Positions 29,119 through 37,668 of a stretch of 64,000 nt of DNA are shown one piece after another; position 1 is the first letter of the stretch; the number at the start of each line of letters is the position of its first letter. A program made the position numbers and the translations under genes. Source of the stretch: Hymenobacter glacialis (GTDB taxonomy: Bacteria > Bacteroidota > Bacteroidia > Cytophagales > Hymenobacteraceae). The stretch covers positions 1 to 64,000 of the forward strand of contig NZ_MDZC01000112.1 of the NCBI RefSeq assembly GCF_001816165.1, given 5' to 3'. Below the pieces are notes generated by a model. The model saw only the letters and a list, made by a program, of their open reading frames with translations, was not told where the DNA came from and did not search any database.

Positions 29119-29212
29119 AAACGGCAGCGTTATTAGGTTTCTGTGGTTTTTGCTGGGTAATGGGATTATCTAAAATAGCCCCTCACACTGAATCAGGGGC
29201 AGAACCATAAAA

Positions 29213-29244
29213 AATCTGTTAAATCCGTTAGAATCTGTTAAATC
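29213..29244. repeat. 13-nt direct repeats upstream of rpsU
   Basis: AATCTGTTAAATC occurs at 29213-29225 and again at 29232-29244, start-to-start distance 19 nt. A degenerate copy (AATCCGTTAGAATC) lies between. The second copy abuts the -7 box at 29252, so the repeats cover the position expected for -33. Confidence 0.6.
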
Positions 29245-29251
29245 TGTGGTT

Positions 29252-29259
29252 TATCTTTG
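29252..29259 (+). promoter_or_regulatory. -7 box for rpsU
   Basis: TATCTTTG is an exact TAnnTTTG and lies 50 nt before the rpsU ATG. No TTG is seen at the usual -33 spacing; the direct repeats occupy that place. Confidence 0.6.
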
Positions 29260-29308
29260 CGGCCCGGTTTAGGCCGCCCTCCTCAGAAAATCTCCCTCAT
29301 TCCCTGAT

Positions 29309-29503
29309 ATGATTATCATTCAAATCAAAGACAACGAATCGGTTGACCGCGCCCTGAAGCGCTTCAAAAAGAAGTTTGAGCGCACTGGTGTGCTGAAAGA
29401 ACTGCGTCGTCGCACGTTCTTCCAGAAGCCCAGCATCACGGAGCGTAAGATGAAACAGAAGGCTGTTTACAAGCTTGCCACTTACGGCCAGCCGAACGAA
29501 TAG
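29309..29503 (+). CDS. rpsU: 30S ribosomal protein S21
   Basis: The 64-residue basic protein starts MIIIQIKDNESVDRALKRFK and contains the S21 signature KFERTGVLKELRRRTFFQKP. The C-terminal segment (SITERKMKQKAVYKLAT) is typical of Bacteroidota S21. S21 binds near the platform of the small subunit; in Bacteroidota it helps hide the anti-Shine-Dalgarno sequence, consistent with the lack of Shine-Dalgarno sites in this window. A terminator follows within 35 nt. Confidence 0.96.
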   Translation: MIIIQIKDNESVDRALKRFKKKFERTGVLKELRRRTFFQKPSITERKMKQKAVYKLATYGQPNE

Positions 29504-29534
29504 CTCGATTTTCGGGAATCGTTAGCATTGCTAG

Positions 29535-29576
29535 AACCGGCTGGTTTGCCCTATGCGGCAAGCCGGCCGGTTTTTT
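29535..29576 (+). terminator. rpsU terminator
   Basis: AACCGGCTGGTTTGCC pairs, with one mismatch and one wobble, with GGCAAGCCGGCCGGTT and is followed by T6. Confidence 0.85.
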
Positions 29577-29631
29577 CGCGTCCATGTAGCAGTGGGTTTT
29601 TGCTGGGGAATAAAAAAAGAGTACATTGGAT

Positions 29632-29658
29632 GCCCGGCCCTCACGCCGGGCTTTTTTT
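29632..29658 (+). terminator. second hairpin with T run, just upstream of xerC
   Basis: GCCCGGC / GCCGGGC with a 6-nt loop is followed by T7 ending 9 nt before the xerC ATG. It has the form of an intrinsic terminator but its position is unusual: any transcript for xerC must start in the next few bases or read through it. Confidence 0.65.
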
Positions 29659-29667
29659 GGTGTTGGC

Positions 29668-30546
29668 ATGGAGGCTTTTCTTGATTTTTTGCGCTTTGAA
29701 CGACGGTACAGTGCCCATACGGTTACTTCTTACCAGACGGACCTGGGCCAGTTTGCTGCCTTCTTAAAATCGGCATATGACCTGGCCGATACCGCTCAGG
29801 CCACGCACCCGCTCATCCGGGGCTGGGTGGTGGAGCTCATGCAACAAGACCTGGACCCGCGCACGGTGAACCGCAAGGTGGCGTGCCTGCGCTCCTATTA
29901 CAAGTTTCTCTTGCGTGCCGGGATAATTGAGGCCAACCCCATGTTGCGCATTAAGGCCCCCAAAATGGCCAAAAAGCTCCCCGAATTTGTGCCGGAGGAG
30001 GCGTTGAACGGCTTGTTGAACACGTTCGAATTCGGCGATGAATTTGCGGGGCAGCGCGACCAATTGGTGCTCGAAATGCTGTATGGTACGGGTATTCGCC
30101 TATCAGAGCTCATCGGCATTCACGCTGATGACATAAGCCTGGGGGCCAGTACGGTGCGTGTAACAGGCAAAGGCAACAAGCAGCGCCTGGTGCCACTCAA
30201 TCCGTCGCTGAAGCTGGTTATTGAGCGGTACCAGACGCGCCGGGCGCATGAGTTTGGCGCGGTGGGTGGGCCATTGCTCCTTACCGACAAAGGCGAGCCG
30301 ATGTACGAAAAATTCGTGTACCGCACCGTGAAGCGCTACCTGAGCCAGATTACCACCTCGGGCGCGCAGCAGCACCCGCACGCGCTCCGCCACGCGTTTG
30401 CTACCCATTTGCTGGGTAAGGGGGCCGATTTGAATTCCATTAAAGAATTGCTGGGGCATGCGAGTCTGGCTGCTACCCAGGTTTACACGCACCTGTCCGT
30501 CGACCGCCTAAAATCCGTATTTGAACAAGCCCACCCACGGGCTTGA
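29668..30546 (+). CDS. xerC: tyrosine recombinase XerC
   Basis: The 292-residue site-specific recombinase resolves chromosome dimers at dif. The N-terminal core-binding (SAM-like) domain covers ~1-90 (EAFLDFLRFERRYSAHTVTS). The catalytic domain carries Arg144 (GTGIRLSELIGI), a beta-hairpin Lys (GKGNKQRLVPL), His238-x-x-Arg241 (HPHALRHAFATHLL), His264 (LLGHASLAATQ) and nucleophile Tyr273 (VYTHL). All catalytic residues are intact. The frame is open from a TTG at 29626, but ATG 29668 matches family starts. Nothing nearby suggests an integrase of a mobile element. Confidence 0.93.
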   Translation: MEAFLDFLRFERRYSAHTVTSYQTDLGQFAAFLKSAYDLADTAQATHPLIRGWVVELMQQDLDPRTVNRKVACLRSYYKFLLRAGIIEANPMLRIKAPKMAKKLPEFVPEEALNGLLNTFEFGDEFAGQRDQLVLEMLYGTGIRLSELIGIHADDISLGASTVRVTGKGNKQRLVPLNPSLKLVIERYQTRRAHEFGAVGGPLLLTDKGEPMYEKFVYRTVKRYLSQITTSGAQQHPHALRHAFATHLLGKGADLNSIKELLGHASLAATQVYTHLSVDRLKSVFEQAHPRA

Positions 30547-30584
30547 GTTTTCTTTACCCTTTTACCTTCTTAATCAACTGCTTT

Positions 30585-30884
30585 ATGAAAGTACAGATGC
30601 ATTCGGTGCACTTCGACGCCGACCAAAAACTGCTAGACTTCGTGCAGCAACGTCTCAATAAGCTCGAGACTTTTTACGATAAAGTGACCGGCGGCGAGGT
30701 TATCATGCGCCTTAACAACAAAGACGGAATTGAAAATAAAACTGTTGAGATAAAGCTGCTGGTGCCTGGTTCCACGCTGTTCAGCCAAGAAGACGCCGCT
30801 TCATTTGAAGCCGCTGCCGATGCCGCCGCTGAAAGCCTGCGTCGTCAGATTACCAAATACAAGGAAAAAATGCTCAGCCACTAA
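30585..30884 (+). CDS. hpf: ribosome hibernation-promoting factor (HPF/RaiA family)
   Basis: The 99-residue short HPF-type protein starts MKVQMHSVHFDADQKLLDFV. It has the beta-alpha-beta-beta-beta-alpha fold pattern with LNKLETFYDKVTGGEVIMRL and a C-terminal helix (AAESLRRQITKYKEKM). It binds the 30S decoding region and inactivates ribosomes in stationary phase. It follows xerC by 38 nt on the same strand, a very common Bacteroidota gene pair, and is probably co-transcribed. The upstream extension to 30543 overlaps the xerC stop and is not used. Confidence 0.92.
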   Translation: MKVQMHSVHFDADQKLLDFVQQRLNKLETFYDKVTGGEVIMRLNNKDGIENKTVEIKLLVPGSTLFSQEDAASFEAAADAAAESLRRQITKYKEKMLSH

Positions 30885-30912
30885 TTCCCACACAACCTTC
30901 CTTCTGAATCAA

Positions 30913-30954
30913 TAAAAAAGCCCCGTTTGCTGAATAGCAAACGGGGCTTTTTTA
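30913..30954. terminator. bidirectional terminator between hpf and metK
   Basis: A6, AGCCCCGTTTGCT, a short loop, AGCAAACGGGGCT and T6 form a symmetrical stem. It serves the convergent hpf (plus) and metK (minus) genes. Confidence 0.9.
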
Positions 30955-30984
30955 TTATGGCTCAGCACCACTCAGGTGCCAGGA

Positions 30985-32247
30985 TTATAGTGCAAACTCG
31001 GCCTTAATCTTAGCTACGTAGTCCAGCTTTTCCCAGGTAAAGGTTTCGAAAGTCTTCACGCTTCCGTCCTTCATGGTGGCCTGCACCGTGCCGGGCTGCC
31101 GGCCCATGTGGCCATAAGCAGCCGTCTGAGCGAAGATGGGATTCTGCAGGCCGAAGTGCTGTACAATGGCGTAGGGGCGCAGGTCGAAGAGCTTATTCAC
31201 TTTCTCTGCGATTTCACCGTCGGTGAGGGTGGCTCCGTTAGTGCTTTTGGCTTTCGTAGTACCGTAGGTGGTCACGAACACGCCCACGGGCTGCGCCACG
31301 CCGATGGCGTAGGCCACCTGCACGAGGACTTGGTCGGCCACGCCGGCGGCTACCAGGTTTTTGGCAATGTGACGAGCGGCGTAGGCAGCCGAGCGGTCTA
31401 CCTTGGAGGAGTCTTTGCCGGAGAAGGCTCCACCGCCGTGGGCGCCCTTGCCGCCGTAGGTGTCCACTATGATTTTGCGGCCGGTAAGGCCCGAATCGCC
31501 GTGGGGGCCACCGATAACGAACTTGCCAGTGGGGTTGATGTGGTAGGTGATGCCGTCGGTGAACAGGGCCTGGACATCGGCACTCAGGCCGGCTTTAACA
31601 CGGGGAATGAGCGTAGCCAGCACATCGGCTTTGATGCGGTCCAGCATGGCACCCTCCGACGGGTCAAACTCGTCGTGCTGCGTGCTGATGACGATGGTGT
31701 CGATGGCTTCCGGCAGGTGGTCATCGGAGTACCGAATGGTGACCTGGCTTTTGGCATCAGGCCGCAGGTAAGGCATTTCCCGGCCTTCACGGCGGATAGC
31801 GGCCAACTCCTGGAGCAAGCGGTGCGACAGGTCGAGGGCTAGCGGCATGTAGTTGGCCGTCTCGTGGCTGGCGTAGCCGAACATCATGCCTTGGTCGCCG
31901 GCGCCCTGGTCTTCGTCCTTGGCGCGCTCCACGCCCTGGTTGATGTCGGGCGATTGCTCGTGCAGGCGGTTCATCACCTCGCAGGTGTCGGCGTTGAACA
32001 GATATTCCGGTTTGTTGTACCCAATGCGGCGAATGGTTTCGCGAATAATGGGTTCGGCATCAACGTGGGCCGTGGACTTAATCTCGCCGGCAACAAGCGC
32101 AAAGTCGGTGGTTACGAGCGTTTCACAAGCTACTTTGGCGGTGGGGTCCTGGCGGAGGTATTCGTCAAGGATGGCGTCGGAAATCTGGTCGGCGACTTTA
32201 TCGGGATGGCCTTCCGAAACCGATTCGGAAGTGAACAGATAGGGCAT
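30985..32247 (-). CDS. metK: S-adenosylmethionine synthetase
   Basis: The 420-residue product makes SAM from methionine and ATP. Motifs are [20 protein letters not shown] (His and Asp of the active site), the ATP motif [14 protein letters not shown], and the P-loop-like [40 protein letters not shown] is also intact. The length is about 20-35 residues above the E. coli enzyme, as usual for Bacteroidota. No recognisable SAM riboswitch precedes it. ahcY, the other SAM-cycle enzyme, lies 4 kb away on the opposite strand. Confidence 0.97.
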   Translation of the reverse strand: MPYLFTSESVSEGHPDKVADQISDAILDEYLRQDPTAKVACETLVTTDFALVAGEIKSTAHVDAEPIIRETIRRIGYNKPEYLFNADTCEVMNRLHEQSPDINQGVERAKDEDQGAGDQGMMFGYASHETANYMPLALDLSHRLLQELAAIRREGREMPYLRPDAKSQVTIRYSDDHLPEAIDTIVISTQHDEFDPSEGAMLDRIKADVLATLIPRVKAGLSADVQALFTDGITYHINPTGKFVIGGPHGDSGLTGRKIIVDTYGGKGAHGGGAFSGKDSSKVDRSAAYAARHIAKNLVAAGVADQVLVQVAYAIGVAQPVGVFVTTYGTTKAKSTNGATLTDGEIAEKVNKLFDLRPYAIVQHFGLQNPIFAQTAAYGHMGRQPGTVQATMKDGSVKTFETFTWEKLDYVAKIKAEFAL

Positions 32248-32323
32248 TGAATGCGCGGCTAAGAACGAAAAAGAAAAAGCAAGACGGCCTTATAAGCCAG
32301 CTGATAAGTGGGCAAAGGCCATG

Positions 32324-32331
32324 CAAAACTA
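32324..32331 (-). promoter_or_regulatory. -7 box for metK
   Basis: TAGTTTTG on the minus strand fits TAnnTTTG and lies 77 nt before the metK ATG. No TTG is present at -33. Confidence 0.45.
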
Positions 32332-32517
32332 CGGAAATATGAGGCATCGATTACGGTGAAGGGTAGTGAGAGTCGCCTCCCTCTCGTAGTATCCCAACCA
32401 ATGCTTCCTCGAATCCCGAATAATCAGGGTCTGGTTATTGGCCACTCAGCCATTACGGACAACCTCTTTGACAAGAAAAGTACGAGTGGCCAGATGGCTA
32501 AACCACGTTAAAGTGCC

Positions 32518-33252
32518 CTACAATTGCGCCAGCCGGCCCCCATCTACTGCCAAGGTAGTGCCGTGAATGAAGCTGGCTTCTGATGAGGCCATAAAAGCAA
32601 TGGCAGCGGCCAGCTCTTCGGGTTTGCCCACGGTGGCTTTGTCGATTTGTTCGGCGCCACTTTTTACGTTGGGGTTGCCCCAGAGCATGGGGGTGTCCAC
32701 GGCGCCGGGTGCCACGGCGTTGATGCGGGTCTGGCGGAAGTCGAGCTCCAGGCTCATGCCGCGCACAAAGGCTTCCATGGCGCCTTTGCTGGTGGCATAG
32801 GGCACTACGTTGGCGGTGGTTTGTTGAGCGTGTACGGAGCTGATGGCTACAATGGAACTGCCCGCGGGCATGTGCGGCAAACACAACTGAGTGAGTTGAG
32901 CCAGCGAACGCAGGTTCACTTGCATGAGGAGGTCCCACTTGGGCAGGGGCAACTCTACTAGGGGCTCAAAAGTCATCATAGCGGCATCACAGACCAGTAC
33001 ATCTATGCGGTTGTACTTGGCCACCACTTTATTGACAGTAGCAGTGATGGCGCGCGGCTTGGCAAGGTCGCAAGCCATGAACACAGCGTGGCCTCCTCCC
33101 GTTTTGATGGTTTTCACGGTTATTGCACCGTCAACAGCATCTCGGCCCAGCACAATGACCTTGGCACCTTCGGCGCCGAGGCGCACACAAGTAGCCCGGC
33201 CAATGCCGGAGGTTCCGCCCGTAACCAGGCACACTTTGTCTTTAAAACGCAT
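32518..33252 (-). CDS. SDR family oxidoreductase
   Basis: The 244-residue classical short-chain dehydrogenase starts MRFKDKVCLVTGGTSGIGRA (cofactor loop TGGTSGIG). Catalytic Ser is in SIVAISSVHA and Tyr/Lys in VPYATSKGAM. The usual NNAG motif is replaced by CDAAMM, a mild departure. The C-terminal VAFMASSEASFIHGTTLAVDGG pattern is typical of 3-oxoacyl-reductase/glucose dehydrogenase-like members. The substrate is unknown. It stands alone. Confidence 0.9.
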   Translation of the reverse strand: MRFKDKVCLVTGGTSGIGRATCVRLGAEGAKVIVLGRDAVDGAITVKTIKTGGGHAVFMACDLAKPRAITATVNKVVAKYNRIDVLVCDAAMMTFEPLVELPLPKWDLLMQVNLRSLAQLTQLCLPHMPAGSSIVAISSVHAQQTTANVVPYATSKGAMEAFVRGMSLELDFRQTRINAVAPGAVDTPMLWGNPNVKSGAEQIDKATVGKPEELAAAIAFMASSEASFIHGTTLAVDGGRLAQL

Positions 33253-33368
33253 CGTATTAGTATTTGCGACTAGCTCAATAATGGAGCGCTGTTTTATCTT
33301 ACGCAACGTTTGGGAGCGTGGCCGATTTCATGCTGCTGAGTGCCGAATTATTAGCCGAGTGGCTTCAG

Positions 33369-34595
33369 CTAAGCATCAGTTGACGGCTCAACTGTAGAAG
33401 CGTTAGCGACGATTTTTTCGCACACCAGTACCATTGGCCGGCCGCGCAGGTCAGTGGTGGCAAATAGGTAAATATCCCCTCCTTCACGAATCCCGGTTCG
33501 GCGCCGGAAATCGGCCACTGAATCGGGGAAATTGCGCGTAGTTACATGCGCCCTGGCTTCAGGTCCCAGATAAGCCTTTAAGGTGGGGCCATCGGCTTTT
33601 TCGGTGGCGAGAACCCGAAAAATACGTCCCGGAAAATCAGCCCTTAGTACATCGGATGTGTACAGGTGGCTGTGCTGGTGCAGTTTCAGGAGCTCGAAGG
33701 CCGTGCCAATGCTCCGGAATGCCCCGGCCTTGAGCACGGCGGCGTTGGGTTCGTAGAGAAACTGTTGCGCCTCGGCGTAGCGGGGCGTGGCGCGGGCTTC
33801 GCGGGCGCGGTTGAGGCGAAACTCCTGCTGGGTACCGTCGCGGCGCAGGTTGAGGGCGTAACGCTCGGGGTCGATGGCCGGCTCCTGGCCCAATTCGTAC
33901 AGTACCTCCTTCACCTCATTGTCCACGGCCAATACCCACAGCCGGCGTACGTGGCCCAGGCCCAGCACGGCGTGCTCAATATCAAGCATCGGCGAGGTCT
34001 TTAGCAATATTTTATCGGCTTTGTGAAGCAGCAGCGGTAGCAGCTTCACCACATCGGGCTCGCAGTCGCGCAGCAGAAAAATCTTGCGAGCGGCCGTGTC
34101 GCGCCGGGCCGGGTCAAGGTAGAGCCAATCGTAGTGATGGGGCGTGTTTTTTAGAAATGCTACAGCATCGGCGGCGTGGACCGTCACGTTGGCAACACCG
34201 AGCTGAGCCAAGTTGTAAGCCACAATTTGGGCTAGTTTCGGGTCCCGCTCCACGTAATCGACCTGCGCCACGCGGGCCGCAAAGTGGGCCGTGTCGGCGC
34301 CAAAGCCACCAGTGAGGTCAGCTAGCCGCTGGCCTTCCACCAGCCCGGCCTTAAAAGCCGCAGTACGAGCCGATGAAGCTTGCTCAACGGATAGCGCGGG
34401 CGGAAAAATAAGGTCGGCGTTGTCGGCCCAGGCGGGCAGCTTGGCGCGGGCTTTCTGGCGGGCCTGAATCTGGCGTACCAGTTCGGGCACGGGCAAATCA
34501 GGATGGCGGCGGGCTTGGAGGGCAAGATGCGCGGGGTCGTCGTGCAGGTGCGCGGCAACGTAGCGCCTGGCCGCTTCGGGCAAGGGGTAGTCCAT
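33369..34595 (-). CDS. class I SAM-dependent methyltransferase, THUMP-like
   Basis: The 408-residue product starts at MDYPLPEAARRYVAAH. The N-terminal helical region (~1-90) precedes a Rossmann methyltransferase core with SAM-binding LADLTGGFGADTAHFA, then VDYVERDPKLAQIVAYNL and DWLYLDPARRD. The C-terminal part matches the ferredoxin-like/THUMP-like domain organisation of a widespread Bacteroidota family (PG_1098-like). The DPAR motif suggests a nucleic-acid methyltransferase, likely for RNA, but the target is unknown. The frame is open upstream to 34712 without support. Confidence 0.85.
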   Translation of the reverse strand: MDYPLPEAARRYVAAHLHDDPAHLALQARRHPDLPVPELVRQIQARQKARAKLPAWADNADLIFPPALSVEQASSARTAAFKAGLVEGQRLADLTGGFGADTAHFAARVAQVDYVERDPKLAQIVAYNLAQLGVANVTVHAADAVAFLKNTPHHYDWLYLDPARRDTAARKIFLLRDCEPDVVKLLPLLLHKADKILLKTSPMLDIEHAVLGLGHVRRLWVLAVDNEVKEVLYELGQEPAIDPERYALNLRRDGTQQEFRLNRAREARATPRYAEAQQFLYEPNAAVLKAGAFRSIGTAFELLKLHQHSHLYTSDVLRADFPGRIFRVLATEKADGPTLKAYLGPEARAHVTTRNFPDSVADFRRRTGIREGGDIYLFATTDLRGRPMVLVCEKIVANASTVEPSTDA

Positions 34596-34624
34596 GAAAG
34601 AACTTATACGAAAAAAACCAACGG

Positions 34625-35236
34625 TTAGCGCACCAGCCAGCGCACAGCCAGCAGGGGGTGCCCCGTGGGCGCGACGCCTAAGCCAATAGAAGAGGGCCGC
34701 AGGCGCGGCCACAGCGACATGTGCGCCACATCAGCATTGTAAGCCGTCACGGCGCGCTGCAGGTGCTTGTTGGTATTGCGGTTGATGAACACCGTGGCCA
34801 GCACGCTGGTGGCAAAGACGCCAATAGCTGCTTTCTGGGTGTTGTTGAAATACTGCCGCTCGCCGTTCGCAAAAATCTGCTGTCCATAGACGGCAAACGA
34901 ACCCACGGCCAGAATACGGTCAGCCAGATACAGTGTTTTTTGGCGGCGGTAATCGTTCAAGCGGTCCAGGGCCTCCTCGTTGCCGGCCAGGAAGGGCCGC
35001 AGCTTCTGGCCAAAAAAACCAGCCGATTGGTACTCGCCGTTGTCTTTGCCGGGCGCCATGAAGTCGAAATTGTGCTGCGGACCATTGAGGCCCCGCACGG
35101 CATCGTCGGGGCGTAGCCGGATGGTATTGGGGGCCGTTTGAGCCAGTGCGGCACCAAACAAACCGCCCGATAGAACCACAGTAGCCAAGCCACGTAGCCG
35201 CCACGGTGAGGCCGCTAGCTGGTTAATTTTCTGCAT
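34625..35236 (-). CDS. exported protein of unknown function with hydrophobic segments
   Basis: The 203-residue product starts at MQKINQLAASPW with a signal peptide ending near ALAQTAP. The mature part has polar sequence (RPDDAVRGLNGPQHNFDFMA) and two moderately hydrophobic stretches (RILAVGSFAVYGQQIF and KAAIGVFATSVLATVFI). I do not recognise a family. It ends 29 nt before the methyltransferase ATG and may be co-transcribed with it. A -7 box ends 4 nt before the ATG, pointing to a leaderless mRNA. Confidence 0.65.
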   Translation of the reverse strand: MQKINQLAASPWRLRGLATVVLSGGLFGAALAQTAPNTIRLRPDDAVRGLNGPQHNFDFMAPGKDNGEYQSAGFFGQKLRPFLAGNEEALDRLNDYRRQKTLYLADRILAVGSFAVYGQQIFANGERQYFNNTQKAAIGVFATSVLATVFINRNTNKHLQRAVTAYNADVAHMSLWPRLRPSSIGLGVAPTGHPLLAVRWLVR

Positions 35237-35240
35237 ACAG

Positions 35241-35248
35241 CAAAGATA
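35241..35248 (-). promoter_or_regulatory. -7 box abutting the start codon
   Basis: TATCTTTG on the minus strand is an exact TAnnTTTG, with only CTGT between it and the ATG of the 34625-35236 gene. Transcription should begin at or within a few bases of the ATG. Confidence 0.6.
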
Positions 35249-35391
35249 GGAAAGCACTATGAGCTGGAATTCTTTGAGCAGCCCAACTTTTTTACTAACA
35301 GCGACTCAACAAACAAGTTGTGTCGTACGTTCAGGCCGGGTCGCCTGGTTTTTTCAGGCAGTGCGATGCGTTCCTAACCTATTCAACTTTT

Positions 35392-36141
35392 ATGAAAACA
35401 ACATTCTTTCTTCGCCGCGCTATCCAGGCTTTGCTGCCTGCCACCCTGCTACTCGCTGCCTGCAGCAAGGAAGACATGCCCGCTGCGCCGGCACCTGACC
35501 GCGGCAAGGTGCTCATTTCGCACTCCGCAGCTGCGGCCAACACCCAAATCACCGCCTTCATCACCGACCAGCAGGTAGGCCAGCTCAACTACGGTCAAAC
35601 TTCGTCTTACCTCGACGTAAACGCGGGCACTCCCACGCTGCGCATTAACAACGGCGCACAGATAGTGGCCAGCCAAGCCATTACGGTAGCCAAAGACCAG
35701 AACTATTCGGTGTTTGCCTACTCGCCTACTGCTACAATCGGTAGCGCGGCGTTGCTCACCGTATCCGACGACCTCACAGCTCCAGCTGCCGGCACTGCCA
35801 AAGTCCGGCTGGTGCACTTGGGCGTGGGGGCACCCACGCCGGTTCGGCTTGCCATTCCCGCTGCTACCCCTACAGGCAGCCCCACCGACCTCACCACCGA
35901 TGTGGCTTTTGGGGCAGCATCTCCCTTTATTGTGGTCAATGCTGCGGCCCTGAATCTGTCCGTCGTCACGGCCGTAGCCCCGCGCACGCAGGTGGTGTCC
36001 GTGGGCGACGGCACGGGCACCGGAACGGGTACCAAAAACTACGAGGCTGGAAAAATTTACACCGTTGTGGTGCGTGGCATTGCCGGGGGCGCCGTTCCTG
36101 CTGCCCAGCAGCCCCAGGCCGTAATCATCCAGCACAACTAA
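35392..36141 (+). CDS. DUF4397 domain lipoprotein
   Basis: The 249-residue product starts MKTTFFLRRAIQALLP with lipobox LLAAC (Cys ~23), so it is a predicted lipoprotein. The mature part is a DUF4397 beta-rich domain: KVLISHSAAAANTQITAFIT, YLDVNAGTPTLRINNG, YSVFAYSPTATIG and KVRLVHLGVGAPTPVRLAIP are its repeated strands. KIYTVVVRGIAGG lies near the C-terminus. The function is unknown; these are common cell-surface or periplasmic proteins in Bacteroidota. A terminator follows. Confidence 0.88.
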   Translation: MKTTFFLRRAIQALLPATLLLAACSKEDMPAAPAPDRGKVLISHSAAAANTQITAFITDQQVGQLNYGQTSSYLDVNAGTPTLRINNGAQIVASQAITVAKDQNYSVFAYSPTATIGSAALLTVSDDLTAPAAGTAKVRLVHLGVGAPTPVRLAIPAATPTGSPTDLTTDVAFGAASPFIVVNAAALNLSVVTAVAPRTQVVSVGDGTGTGTGTKNYEAGKIYTVVVRGIAGGAVPAAQQPQAVIIQHN

Positions 36142-36173
36142 TTGATTATCTATTGCTTCGGCAATTATCAAGT

Positions 36174-36208
36174 AAAAAAGCCCGCGTTGCAAGATGCGGG
36201 CTTTTTTA
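36174..36208 (+). terminator. terminator after the DUF4397 gene
   Basis: AAAAAGCCCGCGTTGC and GATGCGGGCTTTTTT form a stem with flanking A and T runs. It also lies just ahead of the ahcY promoter. Confidence 0.88.
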
Positions 36209-36231
36209 TGCCCAATGGCGAACAAATCAAG

Positions 36232-36239
36232 TATCTTTG
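36232..36239 (+). promoter_or_regulatory. -7 box for ahcY
   Basis: TATCTTTG matches TAnnTTTG, 34 nt before the ahcY ATG. No clear -33 TTG. Confidence 0.55.
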
Positions 36240-36273
36240 CGGTTGAAACGCGAATCAACAATATAATTCTATC

Positions 36274-37593
36274 ATGGTGGAAACCACGACCAAAACGTAC
36301 GTTCCGTACAAAGTAAAGGACATGAGCCTCGCCGAGTGGGGCCGCAAGGAAATCCGTTTGGCTGAGGCAGAGATGCCCGGTCTGATGAGCCTGCGCGAGG
36401 AGTTTGGCGCGTCGCAGCCCTTCAAAGGGGCCCGCATTGCCGGCTGCCTGCACATGACCATCCAGACGGCGGTGCTCATTGAGACGCTGAAAGCACTGGG
36501 TGCGGAAGTAACGTGGTCGTCGTGCAACATCTTCTCGACCCAGGACCACGCTGCGGCTGCCATTGCCGCGGCCGGCATCCCGGTATATGCCTGGAAGGGC
36601 ATGAACGAAGAGGAGTTTAACTGGTGCATTGAGCAGACGCTGTACTTCGGCGAAGACCGCCAGCCGCTGAACATGATTCTGGACGATGGCGGTGACCTCA
36701 CCAACATGGTGCTGGACCAGTACCCCGAGCTGGCCGCCGGCATAAAAGGCGTTTCGGAGGAGACGACGACCGGCGTGTTGCGCCTGTATGAGCGCGTGAA
36801 AAACGGCACCCTACCTTTTCCCGCTATCAACGTGAACGACTCGGTTACGAAGTCGAAATTTGATAACAAGTACGGCTGCAAAGAGTCGGCTGTGGACGCT
36901 ATCCGCCGGGCTACCGACACGATGATGGCCGGTAAAGTAGCCGTGGTAGCCGGCTACGGCGACGTTGGAAAAGGTACTGCTGCTTCGCTGAGCGGCGCGG
37001 GTGCCCGTGTTATCGTAACCGAAATTGACCCCATTTGCGCCCTGCAGGCCGCCATGGATGGCTACGAGGTACGCAAGATGATAGACGCCATTCCACGTGC
37101 CGACATCGTGATTACCACCACTGGCAACTGCGACATCATCCGCGAAGAGCATTTCCGCGCCCTGCGCGACAAGGCAATTGTCTGCAACATCGGTCACTTC
37201 GATGATGAGATTGACATGGCGTGGTTGAACGGCAACTACGGACACACCAAGGACACGGTGAAGCCCCAGGTAGACATCTATACCATCGAAGGCAAAGAGG
37301 TGATTATCCTTGCCGAAGGCCGCCTTGTGAACTTGGGTTGCGCTACCGGTCACCCGTCGTTTGTGATGTCCAACTCGTTCACGAACCAGACCCTGGCTCA
37401 ATTGGAGCTGTGGGAGCGTGGCGACCAGTACGAAAACCAGGTGTACACCCTGCCCAAGCACCTCGACGAGAAGGTGGCTCGTCTGCACCTCGCCAAAATC
37501 GGTGTGGAGTTGGATGAGTTGACCCCCAAGCAGGCTGACTACATCAAAGTACCGGTAGAGGGTCCGTTCAAATCGGACTTGTACCGCTACTAA
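36274..37593 (+). CDS. ahcY: adenosylhomocysteinase
   Basis: The 439-residue enzyme hydrolyses S-adenosylhomocysteine to adenosine and homocysteine, removing the product inhibitor of SAM methyltransferases. Motifs include [58 protein letters not shown] and the NAD-binding [14 protein letters not shown]. The C-terminus ([18 protein letters not shown]) matches family enzymes that donate a Lys-Tyr tail to the neighbouring subunit's NAD site. It is a single gene with its own promoter and terminator. Confidence 0.97.
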   Translation: MVETTTKTYVPYKVKDMSLAEWGRKEIRLAEAEMPGLMSLREEFGASQPFKGARIAGCLHMTIQTAVLIETLKALGAEVTWSSCNIFSTQDHAAAAIAAAGIPVYAWKGMNEEEFNWCIEQTLYFGEDRQPLNMILDDGGDLTNMVLDQYPELAAGIKGVSEETTTGVLRLYERVKNGTLPFPAINVNDSVTKSKFDNKYGCKESAVDAIRRATDTMMAGKVAVVAGYGDVGKGTAASLSGAGARVIVTEIDPICALQAAMDGYEVRKMIDAIPRADIVITTTGNCDIIREEHFRALRDKAIVCNIGHFDDEIDMAWLNGNYGHTKDTVKPQVDIYTIEGKEVIILAEGRLVNLGCATGHPSFVMSNSFTNQTLAQLELWERGDQYENQVYTLPKHLDEKVARLHLAKIGVELDELTPKQADYIKVPVEGPFKSDLYRY

Positions 37594-37610
37594 AAGCTGA
37601 TAAATGATAC

Positions 37611-37648
37611 AAAAAGGCCGCTGGAGCAATGCTCCAGCGGCCTTTTTG
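37611..37648. terminator. bidirectional terminator after ahcY
   Basis: AAAAAGGCCGCTGGAGC and GCTCCAGCGGCCTTTTT form a perfect stem with a tiny loop, between the convergent ahcY and LLM oxidoreductase genes. Confidence 0.92.
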
Positions 37649-37668
37649 TTTTCTATAAAACTCTGATT

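Noticed and set aside
29668-30546. Tyrosine recombinase as sign of an integrated mobile element
   Set aside because: It is a standard XerC by length, motifs and the xerC-hpf neighbourhood; no attachment repeats, tRNA target or phage genes are nearby.
32248-32340. SAM riboswitch upstream of metK
   Set aside because: The leader is short (~75 nt) and shows none of the stem arrangement or conserved motifs of known SAM-responsive RNAs that I can recognise.
32308-32511. Small open frame (67 residues) upstream of metK
   Set aside because: It overlaps the metK promoter region, has no recognisable features and no promoter of its own.
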